Shown here: positions 20,799 through 32,833 of the stretch, piece by piece
Layout: every line of letters begins with the position of its first letter
Numbering within the stretch: the first letter of the stretch is position 1
From: Lumbricus terrestris
Taxonomy: Eukaryota > Annelida > Clitellata > Crassiclitellata > Lumbricidae
Direction: 5' to 3'
DNA length: 64,000 nucleotides
NCBI GenBank assembly: GCA_949752735.1
Contig: OX457046.1
Location: 36,473,407-36,537,406 of the forward strand
Translations under genes and position numbers: made by a program
Notes under the pieces: model-generated
Database searches by the model: none
The model's input: the letters and a program-made list of their open reading frames with translations, nothing else
Told to the model about the DNA's origin: nothing

Positions 20799-21052
20799 CA
20801 AGGCCGTAACTAGGGGGGTGTTTTGGGTGTTTGAACACTCCCCGAAATGGAAAATGTGAAAAATAATAATATGCATTTACGAGCACTTGATGTAAAAACC
20901 ATGAAATAAAACCATGAAAACACCCCCCCGAAATGGAAAAATGGAACAAAAAAAACCAGAATGCCGGATGACTTAAAAAAGTCATCAGTTTTTTATGAAG
21001 GGAAATTGGTGAGTGAAACACCCGCCGAAATCAAATCCTGGCTACGGCCTTG
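20799..21052. mobile_element. hAT-like MITE, CAAGGCCGTA ends
   Basis: 254 bp; ends CAAGGCCGTAACTAGG and CCTGGCTACGGCCTTG. Flanks GCGATTTT and GCCATTTT match at 7 of 8. The interior has GTGTTTGAACACTCCCCGAA and a mirrored CACCCGCCGAA phrase. Confidence 0.78.
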
Positions 21053-22317
21053 GCCATTTTCCAGCCAATGCTAAGTTTTTTCTACAACTGATGGTGTATT
21101 TTCTCTCTCTCACCTTTTCCCTCTGCATTAGTTGAAAACTTGTTGAAACCCAATTGGGGGGAGGGTTATCCTGTGCGCATTCTGAATGGGGGGGGGGCAT
21201 AGCCAGATTGGTCCCGGATCCGCCCATGCCCAGAATTTAACAACTGGAAAAAGTCGGAGACAATAGTTATGCCACAATTCTGTAAAATATGCAAATTCAA
21301 CCACTGGAAAAAAGTCGAAGAATTAACGGATCTAAATTTTAGTAGCTTGTAACTATTATATTGGAGACAATACATGTTTTGGATCTAGTTCTTGGCATGC
21401 TTGACCTGCTACTCATAGATTTTACCTACCAACCTATATTAAACCTACTTATCATCAACCTACAATATACCTACTTACTTACCTTCTTCTGGAGTCTGAC
21501 ACATCTGCCTATAACAACCTTTCCATCTGCCTGCTCTTTGCCTGCCCACGTTCGAATTTTGGTCGATTATCTGCGCCGCCGGCCAGGAAGTTGTCTCTCT
21601 CGTAAGGGCTTTTAAATACTAAGGACAGTCGGAATCTGGGACTCACTCCTCTTGAGATGGTTTACGACATGGGTGGAGCACAAAGTTCAGAGTTTGTAAT
21701 TAAGTATGGACCGTAGTGCCGGAAGCAATTAAGAGGCTATAGAGTATAGAGTGTCTATGTTTCCAAGTCAAGTTCTGTAGACCTATTTCCAGGCGTTTCT
21801 GCAAGAAGAGCAAGTGTATAGGTCGTATACGCGTGTCTGTACTGTAGCTATAGCCTACGTTCGACATGTAGGGATTGCCAGCCTGCAGGGGGGGGCGTTC
21901 AATCAGTCGCTAAGCCTATACCCAGACGATACCGCCTGTGTTTTTCAGTTCGCTTGGACTATTTTACCGTTCACTTGATTCGAATTTATTTTCAATATTG
22001 TTGTATAATTTTTAAATTGTTCCTGTATTACGATCTCGTCAATTTCTGGACGAGTATTATGAAGAGCGAAAACTTTCGTTTTTAGTGTGTAAATAATATT
22101 GTTTTTTAATTTAATTTTGGCGTTGTGAAATCCAATGAGCAATGTTACGATCGTGTATTATAATATGCTTATCAATTTTCAGACAAGTTGACGTCTAGCT
22201 TTTATGTACCATGTATGTTTCGATGTACACATGCGTCTTCTTTATCGCTTTATTCTTCAAAGGGTAGAAAAATAAACAAACGATTTAATATTTGTACCGT
22301 AGGCCTAAACCTAAGTC
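21053..22317. other. Nothing recognised
   Basis: AT-rich intergenic sequence with a G-run (21190), a CTACCAACCTA-type short repeat (21425-21480) and no supported gene. Confidence 0.5.
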
Positions 22318-22710
22318 AGTGCGAGAATTGTGGAAAAATAACTGGGGATTGGACTATGATCCACTTGGAATTGGCCCAATTGGGGTGTGAAAGACTTTAC
22401 TATGAGGCTCTAAGAAAGACCGGGGTTGAAACCACCAACCCCCAGGCAATTCTCACCCTGGCCTAAGTGTAGAGGAGACTCCAGACTCTTTTTCAACCAG
22501 GGTGCAGCCAAGGCAGTCATGCAACGACGCAACCCCAAGGAATCAAATGGGGCAGGCCAGTGTGGAAATTGTAAAATAAAACTGAGGGGTCGGCCATTGA
22601 TTATCTGAAGTTGCATGGGTGTGCAGTGAAGACTGTATACTATGGTGTCCCCTAAGAAAGTCTAGAGGTAATTCCCTCAACCCTACCCGGCAGTTTTCGC
22701 CCTGGGGAAA
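22318..22710 (+). repeat. Interspersed repeat, two adjacent diverged copies
   Basis: Copy 1 (22318-22465: GTGCGAGAATTGTGGAAAAA..., ACTATGAGGCTCTAAGAAAG..., AATTCTCACCCTGG) and copy 2 (about 22558-22710) share order and phrases. A third relative at about 5590-5935 is interrupted by a GTGCAGTT-family MITE. Confidence 0.6.
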
Positions 22711-22946
22711 TCATGGTCGGTCCGACATAAGTAGGCCTATAATAGATTTTTACTAAACGGCTAGAGTACTGTACAGCAATTTGCCTTTGCATTATATTAT
22801 ATCTGAGTAGCTTTCAATTTCATTAACGTTGTTTGTCCATCGTGTGCAGAAAGTCTTTTCGGTGTGTTTTTCGTCCTGTCTGTGACCTGTGCTAGGTTTA
22901 AAAAAGGCCTACGCATCATTTCTGCTGATTGTGTATGATAATGCTT

Positions 22947-23106
22947 GGTCATCACTATTGTATCGGAGACCTAAGTGTCGTTTAGGGTCAGGTTAGGAGC
23001 CGTGGCGATAGGTTTTGGGGTTTATAGGGTTGGTGTTGTCATTTTACACTGTCAAAAGATACTGCATAATAATTATGCAGGTCCCCGATACGATAGTTTT
23101 GCCAGT
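22947..23106. mobile_element. MITE with TTAGGG-like interior, copy 1
   Basis: Begins CACTATTGTATCGGAGACC and ends GTCCCCGATACGATAGTTTT. The interior has TTTAGGGTCAGGTTAGG. Related to 23295-23530 and 23932-24052. Confidence 0.6.
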
Positions 23107-23294
23107 GCTTGTTTCAATTTCATCTAACGCTTAGGATTTGCTGTTCAAAAAATTTCGCTTTTTGTGCAATGTGTGCGTATGCGTTAAATTGCTGATTTAT
23201 TTTCTTTGAACGATTGATGTCGATTTTTGCTTTTGTAGCAAGCATCTGAATTTTTGTTTGAGGCTGATAACCATTATAGTTAACTATAACTATA

Positions 23295-23530
23295 GCATAA
23301 CTATAGTATCGGGGACTTAAGTGTCGCTTAGGGTTAGGCTAGGCGTGTTGAGGGTCAGTTGGGCACTTTAGGCGTCGTTAGTGTCGGTCGGTTATGGTCA
23401 GGTTAGGCATCGAGAGATTGGATTAGGATCAGATTATAGGTAGTTAGGGTTAGGATTAGGGTTAGTGTCGTTATTGGATACTGTCCAAAGAAACGGTATG
23501 TGCTTCTGTCCCTGATACTATAGTTTTGCC
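23295..23530. mobile_element. MITE with telomere-like interior, copy 2
   Basis: Ends ATAACTATAGTATCGGGGAC and GTCCCTGATACTATAGTTTT are inverted. The interior includes GGTTAGGATTAGGGTTAGTG and several other TTAGG units. Confidence 0.65.
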
Positions 23531-23931
23531 ATCTGGACTTTATTGCGTTCCATCTCGTACTATTAATTTTCTAAAACTGCGAGCAACATTTTCTTCACGC
23601 ATTTTTATTTACGGTGTGCTTTGGATCAGGACCTCTGCTTCTCAGAGATGTTATACAGAAGTCCGTGTAGGAATATATATTGATGCAACGATAAAATTAA
23701 CACATGATCATCAATGACGTCACGGAAGCCGCAAGCGATCAATGATGCGCGCTGCGCCACGATCCGTTCGCCGGATGACGTCACAATAAAATGACGTAAT
23801 CTTGATAAGTAAACAAGGAACAAGGAAGTAAATGGTATGCAACCTTAGCGCTGCTGTTGGTGACAGCTCATATTTTGAACCTTTATTGATGCTAAGAGGT
23901 TGAGAATTTGAACATTGAGCCGCAACCAAGA

Positions 23932-24052
23932 TTTTTGGCGTAACTATAGTATCGGAAACGGACGTTTCAGTTATGGTCAGGTCTTGAGGGTCGGTTAGGG
24001 TTAGGTTTAGGGTTAGTGTCGTCATTCGGTCCCCAATACTATATTTTTGCCA
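23932..24052. mobile_element. MITE with telomere-like interior, copy 3
   Basis: Ends TTTTTGGCGTAACTATAGTA and GTCCCCAATACTATATTTTT are inverted. The interior has GGTTAGGGTTAGGTTTAGGG. Confidence 0.65.
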
Positions 24053-24490
24053 ATTTTTTACCGACTTACGATTCCTGCACTGATAATAGGCCTACTATTG
24101 TAATGTTTTACGCGTTATCATGTTTTTAGAATTGCTAGATAGGCTAAGAATTCTTCGAGTTGCGCTATGTGCTTGAAGTCAAAATTTACTTCTTTGCTTT
24201 CAACAGGAAATCGGTTATTTTATGGTTACTATACTTATGTCTTTTACTTAGACTAATTTGTTATCTTGTTCATTTTGCGGTTTCTGATCGAGCTCTAAAG
24301 CGGCTGTATAATTTTCGCTGTAGATTTGCTCCCTCACTGGGTTCATATTAATGTCGTTTATTCTGTTTTATAATTGGTTCTTATAAATAATTATATTAAT
24401 TTATTGTAGCTGCATGCTCGTCAATATGCGCTAAGCTTTACAATTTCACCGATCTCAAACGCAATCTTATTATTTTTCTTTTTTCTGTCT

Positions 24491-24736
24491 CAGGGCCGGA
24501 TTAAGAAATGTGGAGGCCCTGTTCGGGATTTTTTTTACGGATCTTCAGCCGAAAATTCTGAGGACCCTTTTTTAGTCGTTTGGTCGAAACTTTCGTTGAA
24601 TATTCCGATTGTTCCCCTCCAAAAATTTGATGACTTTTTTAGTCGTTGGGTTTGAAATTTGCTAAAAATTATAAATGTTCGGAAAAGTGTGGGCCCTGTT
24701 CGGCCGAACATGTTGAACATGCCTTAATCCGGCCTG
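24491..24736. mobile_element. hAT-like MITE, CAGGGCCGGATTAAG ends
   Basis: 246 bp; ends CAGGGCCGGATTAAG and CTTAATCCGGCCTG, with a perfect 8-bp duplication TTCTGTCT (24483-24490 and 24737-24744). Confidence 0.88.
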
Positions 24737-25093
24737 TTCTGTCTAATTATTGCAATCAAGAGAAGTTTTACTGCTCTGTGTGAACTTTTATAAATTTTAC
24801 TATTCTATTATCTAGGCTTGCACATTGTTGCTGCGTATGATTTTGTTATTTAAAGCATATTATATACGCATATTCATCCGCTTTCGCCTACTCATTCAAT
24901 AGAAATGTTTAATTCCTGATATAATTATATATAATTATATAATATTATATATATGTAGGATGAACACTTAGCCTATTGCATGTAATAATACATCTATATA
25001 GTTGTATAAAGCAGCGTCATGTAGAGTATTATTGTAAAAATATGTACCAGGTATTTAAAATATTTATTTTTAAAAATTTATTTATAGCATTTG

Positions 25094-25255
25094 CTATAGC
25101 GCCCCTTCAAGTTCCTTTCTCAGAGGCGCTCCAGACTACAGCACGGACACTGCATCGGAGTTACACGCCGAAGAATACGAGCAATTGAGGTGGATTCGAA
25201 TCTGGAACTCAGACCGGCTACAAAGCACCGAGCCCACCCCTACATTACCGTGTCC
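25094..25255 (-). repeat. tRNA-derived SINE (family A), internally deleted
   Basis: The reverse-strand copy keeps the 3' part (AGCGCCCCTTCAAG, TCAGAGGCGCTCC) and the B-box complement (GGTGGATTCGAATC), but the middle is missing. Confidence 0.6.
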
Positions 25256-25318
25256 CGGATCTAATATTTAATATTATAAATTCTTTGGCGATATAAATAT
25301 ATATATTTGTAACTCTGT

Positions 25319-25355
<37 letters not shown>

Positions 25356-25418
25356 TATGTGATGCATGTGTGTTGCGTGTGCGTGTGCATGTGTGCATTA
25401 TATATAATTACGTATATA

Positions 25419-25605
25419 CATGGTGGGCCAAAAAAAGACCTCCCCTAAGTTTTTGCTAATATCTTGACCAAAGGTAAGAATTTCCAAATGAAATTTTACA
25501 GGCTTATAGACAATTCGTATTTACACATGATGGCCAGATTTCATCAAAATATTTCAAACAGAACAAGAGTTATAGAACTTTTAGTGAGGCCACCCACCGT
25601 TTTTT
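25419..25605. mobile_element. Partial Tc1/mariner-like MITE
   Basis: The left terminus CATGGTGGGCCAAAAAAAG follows TATATA. The body then contains AATATCTTGACCAAAGGTAAG and TTAGTGAGGCCACCCACCG. The right terminus is missing. Confidence 0.6.
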
Positions 25606-26193
25606 GTATATATAGATATCTATATATCGGCCTATTCATAGCATGCACGTCATTTCACTGAGGGCGAGATAGGGCCTACTCGGCGAAAATTATCCAAATG
25701 GTGGGGATAAAAACGTTTCGATTTGACCGCCGTGTATTAGAAAAGGCGACGCTGCAAAAACCAAACTGTCCAGATGATGTGAATTGATTCCTCCGCGCGG
25801 ACGATTACATTCGTCTGAGTAAATAAATGGCCGTCGAACTATGTTTTCTTCGGCGACGGTTTCATGGGAGTTTGCTAAACATCGATCACCTGAGGCCGCC
25901 ATAAACGCTGGCCAACGATTTTGAAAAATGACTGCGGGGAATCAACACGGGCAGCGCATCGACTATAATAATATATAGTCACTGAATGAGGTCAATTGTA
26001 CAGAGCGCCAAATGTGAAATGCTCCGTGGGGGAAGATGGCCCAATATAGACCGCGTGCTTTGTTTGTCTATTATCCAATCGACTGTGTGTGGGTCATTTC
26101 GGTCCAATTGTCTGCGATATCGTGGACCGTTTGTCGTCTAATTGTCGACACTGAAAGCGTCAAAAACGTCTGCTATATGATGGACGGCGTAAG

Positions 26194-26345
26194 CATGGGC
26201 GGAGTTTGGTTTCCGTTTTTGGAGGGGCTAAAGCCTTCTGGAGGGGGCTAAGCCCGGGAAAAGATACCATTTACACGGTAAAAATGAATCTGGGTCTTCT
26301 GGGGGGGGGCTTAGCCTCCCTAACCCCTGATAAACTCCGCCCATG
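26194..26345. mobile_element. hAT-like MITE, CATGGGCGGAGTTT ends
   Basis: 152 bp; ends CATGGGCGGAGTTTGG and AAACTCCGCCCATG, with a perfect 8-bp duplication GGCGTAAG (26186-26193 and 26346-26353). Confidence 0.87.
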
Positions 26346-26375
26346 GGCGTAAGTGAGCAGTTTCCCCTAGTGGTT

Positions 26376-26525
26376 CATTCATTCATTCATTCATTCATTC
26401 ATTCATTCATTCATTCATTCATTCATTCATTCGTTCGTTCGTTCGTTCAATCATTCATTCATTCATCCATTCATTCATTCATTCATTCATTAATCCGTTC
26501 ATTCATTCATTCATTCATTCATTCA
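26376..26525 (+). repeat. (ATTC)n microsatellite
   Basis: ATTC units with TTCG and TTCA variants directly before a minus-strand SINE fragment, whose tail this probably is. Confidence 0.9.
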
Positions 26526-26539
26526 ATGAATTGGCATAG

Positions 26540-26990
26540 CGCCTCTTCAAGGGGATTACTCAGAGGCACTTCCAACCCCAGCGCGGTCAAATAAAACAGT
26601 CTTAAGATGAGAAAAAGTTGTAGAAAGGGGGCGGAGCGTCAAGGGCAGGTCGTTCCAGGTGCAATGTTCAAAAGAATGGTTGAATTTCTACAGCAAAACT
26701 TTTCTGTCGCTTCTAGGGTAATGGAACTACATAATTGTCTCTCCTGGAAAATTTCACTCCTGATCTTGGTCCCGTTTGCTCGCACCTCCATCATGCATAG
26801 TCGTGCTTTTTCTGTGGTTGGCCCGGTGCATGGTATGGAATGCCATCCTACTTGAGCTGCGCCTGTTCCCTAGATCACTCTCTGACATATCCTATAAGCA
26901 CTTAAAAACTGTTCTGTTTTGCCGTGCTGTAGTCGGGAGCGCCTCTGAGTAGTTTCCTTGAAGAGGCGCTGTATAAATACTTGAATGGAT
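26540..26990. repeat. Two inverted SINE 3' fragments
   Basis: The left fragment (26540-26590, minus) has GCGCCTCTTCAAGGGG and ACTCAGAGGCAC. The right fragment (about 26890-26990, plus) has GGGAGCGCCTCTGAGTAG and GAAGAGGCGCTGTATAAATA with a GAAT tail. The tails are (ATTC)n on the left and (GAAT)n on the right, so the pair is inward-facing; 26600-26880 between them is unrecognised. Confidence 0.55.
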
Positions 26991-27490
26991 GAATGAATGA
27001 TCGAAAGCGAAGTTTAAAAACTGTCCTATCCTATACCCCCGTGGCTGGCCGGCCACTGGGGCATATGGATCTGTCTGGCGGCGCGCGTGGCCTCTGGGGC
27101 AGAATGAATCACATGCACGTCGATCGATATATATAGGCTATAGGCCTACAGACAGATACACAGACATTCTAAAAATATGTCCGTTGACATATTTTTAACT
27201 CTCAGATTATAATTACCAGAAGCTTTTTGATGGGAGGTGGTTTACTTGCAGTTTAACGTCACTGTGTGGTAACAAAGACCATTAGCGACACCCTCCTCCT
27301 TTATACTGGTTTGGGACTGGCACTGGCAGAGTGCAACCAGTGGCGGAGTTATTTTTGATGGACTGAGTGCTATTGTAGTCAAACATGACTCCATCCTGGT
27401 TGTTACAATAATCTCTTTTTTGCATTTCTATTAATTGCGAAGACCAAAAATATGGGTAAAGCATGTGGAACATATTTGTTTGTTTGTTTG

Positions 27491-27763
27491 TATGCGTACT
27501 TGTTATAGCGCCCCTTCAAGCTCCTTCTACTCAGAGGCGCTCCCGAATGCAGAGCGGACACTGCATCGGAGTTTCACGCCGAAGCGCTGAGCAATTGAGG
27601 CGCTCCCGAATGCAGAGCGGACACTGCATCGGAGTTTCACGCCGAAGCGCTGAGCAATTGTGAGTGAAGGACTTGCCCAAGGTCCTTACGCGGCGAGGTG
27701 GATTCGAACCTCGAACCTTCCGGCTTCAAGGCAACGACTACACCACTACACCACCGCGCCCCA
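27491..27763 (-). repeat. tRNA-derived SINE (family A) with internal 63-bp duplication
   Basis: A full reverse-strand copy from TTATAGCGCCCCTTCAAG to ACTACACCACCGCGCCCC. The segment 27534-27596 is repeated at 27597-27659, apparently without change, just inside the SINE body. Confidence 0.75.
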
Positions 27764-28146
27764 CCAACATATGCTTAGACTGTTGAAATGAATGAACTTC
27801 TAAGGTTATAGTTACAGTTTTGCGTTCAAAGAATGTGAGCGTTCAATGTTGAAAACTAAATCATAATTATACTGTAGAATATTCACCCATTATAGCGTCC
27901 TATAAGCTTACAATTCTAAACTGGGTTCAACATCGGCTACATTGGTAAGTCTACTCAGTGTATCAATTCGATACTTGCGTCATCTGGTGATAGAAAAGGT
28001 AAGATCAAACTTGGGATCTTGTACACAGAGCAGGGCTTATTTGGAGTAAGTAGCACTCGTGTAGGTCTAAACAATTTATGGGACAATTTTTTCAACCTAT
28101 AGTGGTACTCGCAAGGACAAAACAACTTAACAAAATTAGCTAACAT

Positions 28147-28259
28147 CTATAAGCACTTAAAAACTGTTCTGTTTGTCCGTACTGGAGTTGGGAGCGCCTC
28201 TGAGTAGTTTCCTTGAAGAGGCGCTATATAAATACTCGAATGAATGAATTAATGAATGA
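28147..28259 (+). repeat. SINE 3' fragment with GAAT tail
   Basis: AAGCACTTAAAAACTGTTCT, then GGGAGCGCCTCTGAGTAG, GAGGCGCTATATAAATAC and a (GAAT)n tail; nearly identical to 26890-26990. Shorter similar 3' pieces occur at about 17092-17170, 40023-40075 (minus) and 48822-48860 (minus). Confidence 0.65.
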
Positions 28260-28424
28260 ACATCGAAACTGATATAATTTGAAATTTTGAATTGTCTTCG
28301 CTGGCTGACTACAACGTAAGTTAAGAGCATTGTAGCAGTTTGTAGGAGCCTAATGTAGAGCTTTGCAACGAAGACAAATTTCCGATCCTGGAGTTTAGAA
28401 TTATGGACAACTTGGCGATTCGGA

Positions 28425-28510
28425 TGGATGGATCCAGATTTGACGAGGGCCTATGAAAACAGAGGCCGTTGCCCTTGACAGAAATTTGTTTTGCAAATTA
28501 CAGAACTTTT
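28425..28510 (+). repeat. Dispersed ~95-bp repeat, copy 2 (diverged)
   Basis: GGATGGATGGATCCAGATTTGACGAGG, then AACAGAGGCCGTTGCCCTTG and GACAGAAATTTGTTTTGC match the family at 4737-4830. Confidence 0.55.
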
Positions 28511-28559
28511 TAATCTACGTTATACATATATTTATCAATAATTTCGTAGGACCAGACGA

Positions 28560-29470
28560 TACATTATTATTATTCAGAAGTTTAACGTCGTCCTATGACA
28601 TCAATGGCCGTTGACGACAATACAGATAATATACAATGTAATGAAAACACATTTCTAGCCTCCTAGAAACACTATCAAAATGTGTCTAACTTAAGCTTCA
28701 CAATATCAGCAATGTTCAATCTTTAACTTGCAATCTCTATGCTCATACATTCATTGTGACAATATATGATCTAATGCAAACCAAACAACATTGTTTTACA
28801 TCAATTATCTTACACACTAATTTTAAACTGTAACATTAAAGAGCAATTATGGCTACAAATGTTCAATACAAATTATAACCCCTCACTCGTTCATTATTTA
28901 AGCAATCGTTACGTATAATATTATAGCCGTCCAATTTTGGCGAAGTAGCCTGATCACGTTTTGAAAATGTCAATTCCACACATAGGCCTATTACATCCGG
29001 TGGAATACATGCTCTGAAAATGTAATTTTTCAGTTGATCTTGATTACCACGCAGACCACGAGCATTCCACTGAAGAATGATTAGTGCCATAATGGACAAA
29101 AATTTTATAAAATTCTATTATTTATATTTTACCAGTCGTTGAAACTAAATTCTGTATCATTATCAGAGAAAGTTGCATGTGAGACGATTCAACGATTCCA
29201 CGAAATTGCTGATATGTATAACGTAGCAATAGTATGATTTAGAGGTGTCTAACATGGACCTTTCTGAATCACTTCCTAATCACATACAACCCTTTTCACC
29301 ATTGCCTCAATTATTCAGAAGCCACTTTTATTGCACAATAATTATGGCATCGTATTATTTTGCATTTTATCCTATTGTATTGTAGCATATTACCAAATAA
29401 TTAAATTTTATTGTATAAGAAATTAATTAATCTATTAATTGATAATCTTGTCATCGATTAGTTCTAAGTT
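28560..29470. repeat. Diverged ~1-kb repeat, copy 1
   Basis: Contains GAAGTTTAACGTCGTCCTAT, AATGGCCGTTGACG and TTTCTGAATCACTTCCTAAT, with CAATTATTCAGAAGCCAC near its end. The same order is seen at 33140-34240. Ends and type are not defined. Confidence 0.45.
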
Positions 29471-29477
29471 TGCTTAA

Positions 29478-30727
29478 CCCTCAAGTGACCAACTGGGGTC
29501 CCAGGGGACCCCAGCACCGTTTCGACTCGTGTTAATTTTTTGCTATCCAATATTTTTTAACGACCTTTTATGAATTTGTCACATGGTCATCGCTCACTAT
29601 TTACGTATAATTAAATCCGGTTTAACTTTTACGGTTATTTTTTAAATATGAAATATCTAGTGGGGTACCGCAGGACCGCATCTTTATGATGATCTTTCCT
29701 ATGGAACCGAGCGCTACTTTACGCAAAGATATCATGACATTGAGAATTGGTCCAGTACAATTTAGTGGAAAAGAATCAATACAGATAATTCTGGAATAGA
29801 TTGACGTTGGAAAATAACGAATAAAGACCATGTCCAGGACACAATTTCGTGCATCATGAAGTTCCGGTACATGAGATTTTAAAACAAGGCAATTGAGCAT
29901 AAAACACTTTTCATACAGTCACGGAAAGACTGAACAACGACGAAGTTACTGCTTTCCGTGACATCAGAAAAGTGTTTTCTGTTCAATTGAAAAAGCTTTT
30001 TTTGTTGGTACAAATCTGTGAGTGGATGAGGTTACCGTGACAGGTGTAACTTCAGGCAGTACATAAAGTCCAAACCTGCAAGCTTTGATATCAAGGGGAT
30101 CCGAACAATACCCCGCCCATTACCCTCTGCCATTACCCCAGCCTCTGTTTACATTTAGGTCCAGTGTATAAATGTATATATGTATGTATATATATACATA
30201 TATACATAAATTCATACATACATGCATACTTGTGTGTATGTGTGTGTTTATGCATGTATGAAAGTTTCCATGTATGCATGTATTTATGTACATACCTACA
30301 TACATGCACTGGATCGACTTACATGCACACAGAGGGGGGCAATGGCGGGGGTAATGTCCTACGGGGTTATGGTGGGGGTAAATGCAGGGGGTCATGGGCC
30401 GGAAGGGTAATGTCCTATACCCCTTTTAAATCCATGCCAAAAAACATAGTCCTACTTCCTCGCTATGGCTTATCCCGCATGTTAGCTGCTTTGTAAGGCG
30501 TCCTTGTAACGGGATGGCTGTGTTACTGCGCTATATAAATTGTCCTGATCATTATTATTATTATTACTAACTCATAGAAACAACTGACATTGCTTTTTTA
30601 AGCAATTTATATATGTTACCTTTGACAATATTGACGCATCAAGCAATGAACGCGTTATTAATTATTGGGGTCCCACAGGACCCCAGTTGGTCATATTAAG
30701 GAGCAAAATATGTTGGTCGCATGAGGG
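29478..30727. mobile_element. piggyBac-like non-autonomous element, 1.25 kb
   Basis: Flanked by TTAA (29474-29477 and 30728-30731), with ends CCCTCAAGTGACC... and ...CGCATGAGGG. The subterminal blocks ACCAACTGGGGTCCC and GGGGTCC...CCCAGTTGGT are also inverted. No transposase frame is visible. G/C-rich internal phrases (30108-30420) and a (ATTATT) tract lie inside. Confidence 0.65.
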
Positions 30728-30797
30728 TTAATTATTTTTCATAGTTATTTCACGATATCAAGCGTACGTCCCTTTCTGGATTAAACAAATAATATGG

Positions 30798-32506
30798 TAG
30801 GGTGCTCCAAAAAAATAAAAGTTGAAAATTCTTAGCTCCCCGGTTATTTTCCCATGCGTCTCATAGAGATGAGTCTGAAAAACCAAATTTGATGATTCTA
30901 TATTAAGGCTAAGCCTTGCCACCAGCACGATGAAGTTTAACAATAACGGCTATTTTTCGGTTGAAAATACAAATTGCAAGTATGTAAGTATATATGATTT
31001 ATTGGTCAGAACATGACCCTAATATCAACAGACAAATGTAACTCTCTCCACAAACTGCTACTGCAATTCCACTCCCACTCCCACAGACCTACAGATCTTA
31101 CATTGTTATATGTAGGCTTATACAGTTTCAAGAGTTTCCTCGGTGCTTAAAATCTCGGAATCTGTGTCGATGAGATTTAACCACCTGTAGAGTAGACTAT
31201 CGTTGATATTCATCCTTTATGACTCTATTTATAAAGTATTTTATTAGTTTCGTCGCTTTTTCCATTCACGAACAAACTTTAATAGGCATAATAATATTAT
31301 AGTAGCGCTGGAAATTGTCAGCAGCTTGCCATTGTGCTGGTAGTAGGCCTGTAGCTTAAGCTGAGCCAATAAATTTCAATATTAAGTAGGTGGAACAATA
31401 AGCACTAACCTTTTGGTAATCAAATGAATCAGTTTTGAGGATGCATTCAACTGCGGACATAGCCTACTGAAATTGGGGTTTCCAGTGGTTCTGTTTGTCT
31501 CACTGTCAGAAGTCAGTGAGTGATTTGTGGATGTTTGGATTCATAAACCAAGTTCAAGGTCAATGCGAATGGTACAATTTCTTCTGCAAGATATCATAAA
31601 TGTCTAAGGACAGTAACTGCAGCTCCTGCAACATCTGAATGAGTCGTGTTGAGATCAGTCCAGAACTGCAGACAATCTAAAGGTGCATCCGCGGCAGACA
31701 CCGCTAAGAGCTAAGCCTTGCCAAAAAGGCATTGAACGTGCAAACATGACTCTATAAAAATTTTATCTTAGAGATCCATAATCTTGGCCGTGATGTTCTT
31801 CTTTCGTTGTTAGACAACCCCAAACTTATGTAATTGCTTTTCACTGCTTTTCACTGCTTCTGGAATCGTTCTAATAACATGAACATTTGGCTCGTTCTCA
31901 GATAAACGAACAAACGCAGAACATCTCCATTTAAAGAAATTCCGTTGTCTGACAATTGGATAATTGCCCCTTCCCAACAAGCCATATAGCTTGTAATCAC
32001 TTCCCAAAAATAGTTTATCCATGTTCACTAAGCAATCTAAGACACACTCGGTCAGTGCTAGAATTTCCTGGTTTGGGATTCAGCACCATAGTGTTTCTAA
32101 AGATCCACAGTAAAGTCGTCATTCACAACGCAACTCCACATAATTCAACGTCTGACTCCCATGCAGTTATTTTTCTACAATTCTCATACTGCACCCAGTG
32201 CATCTAAGATTTATCATAATAAATATAATCAGGAACATACAAACGCTTGTAAAAGAAGTTAATCATCATGAAATAATTAAGTTTTCCCACCAATTCCCAT
32301 CATGGTTTCCAAATTGCCGATTTTTAAGAAAATTCCTATGTATTTTCGTATTGTAAAGTTTTTGTGCCGGTGGCAAGGCTAAACTTTTTTCAATTGGTCT
32401 GAAAATTGGTACAGTTGATCAAAATGATAAATGGAATGGGAAAATTGCCAGGGAGCAGTACTTTTAGAAACTTTTTGAAAATGCATCATAAACTGGAGCA
32501 CCCTAA
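30798..32506. mobile_element. 1.7-kb DNA transposon with TAGGGTGCTCC ends, probably non-autonomous
   Basis: Ends TAGGGTGCTCCA and TGGAGCACCCTA are inverted. An 8-bp flank TAATATGG occurs at 30790-30797 and 32507-32514. A second inverted block lies at 30835-30855 and 32436-32456 (GCTCCC...ATTTTCCCAT type). A third lies at 30910-30928 and 32364-32383 (about 17 of 20 matching, core GCCTTGCCACC), and another GCCTTGCC copy lies near 31713. There is no long open frame; the longest, on the minus strand around 31810-32028, is 72 codons and I do not recognise it. The end sequence and block spacing resemble the 754-aa transposon. Confidence 0.7.
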
Positions 32507-32695
32507 TAATATGGTGAACAATGATATTGTGAAAGATTTAAATCGAAAATGAACCGATGATTTCATTTTACGGATAGGCAAACTGATGGAAAGTCGAAGA
32601 TTGCAACAGAATTGACTCTCTGCATTGAAATGAACGTTTGTTAGCTCGATGGAATATTTGTATGTGAAGAAGCAGCAGCTAACTCAGTCACTGAG

Positions 32696-32833
32696 CAGTG
32701 GCGGCGCCAGGATTTCAGTTTTGGGGGGTAAAGGCGGTTTTTCGTGCAAATATTTCATGTTTACATGAGGAAAATGGATGGCCTTTTTTAGGGGGCTCAG
32801 CCCCCTCCCTAGCACCACCTAGCGCCGCCACTG
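32696..32833. mobile_element. hAT-like MITE, CAGTGGCGGCGCC family, copy 2
   Basis: 138 bp, clearly the same family as 17819-17959 (ATTTCAGTTTTGGGGGG and AAATGGATGGCC shared). Flanks TCACTGAG and TCACTGAA match at 7 of 8. Confidence 0.87.
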
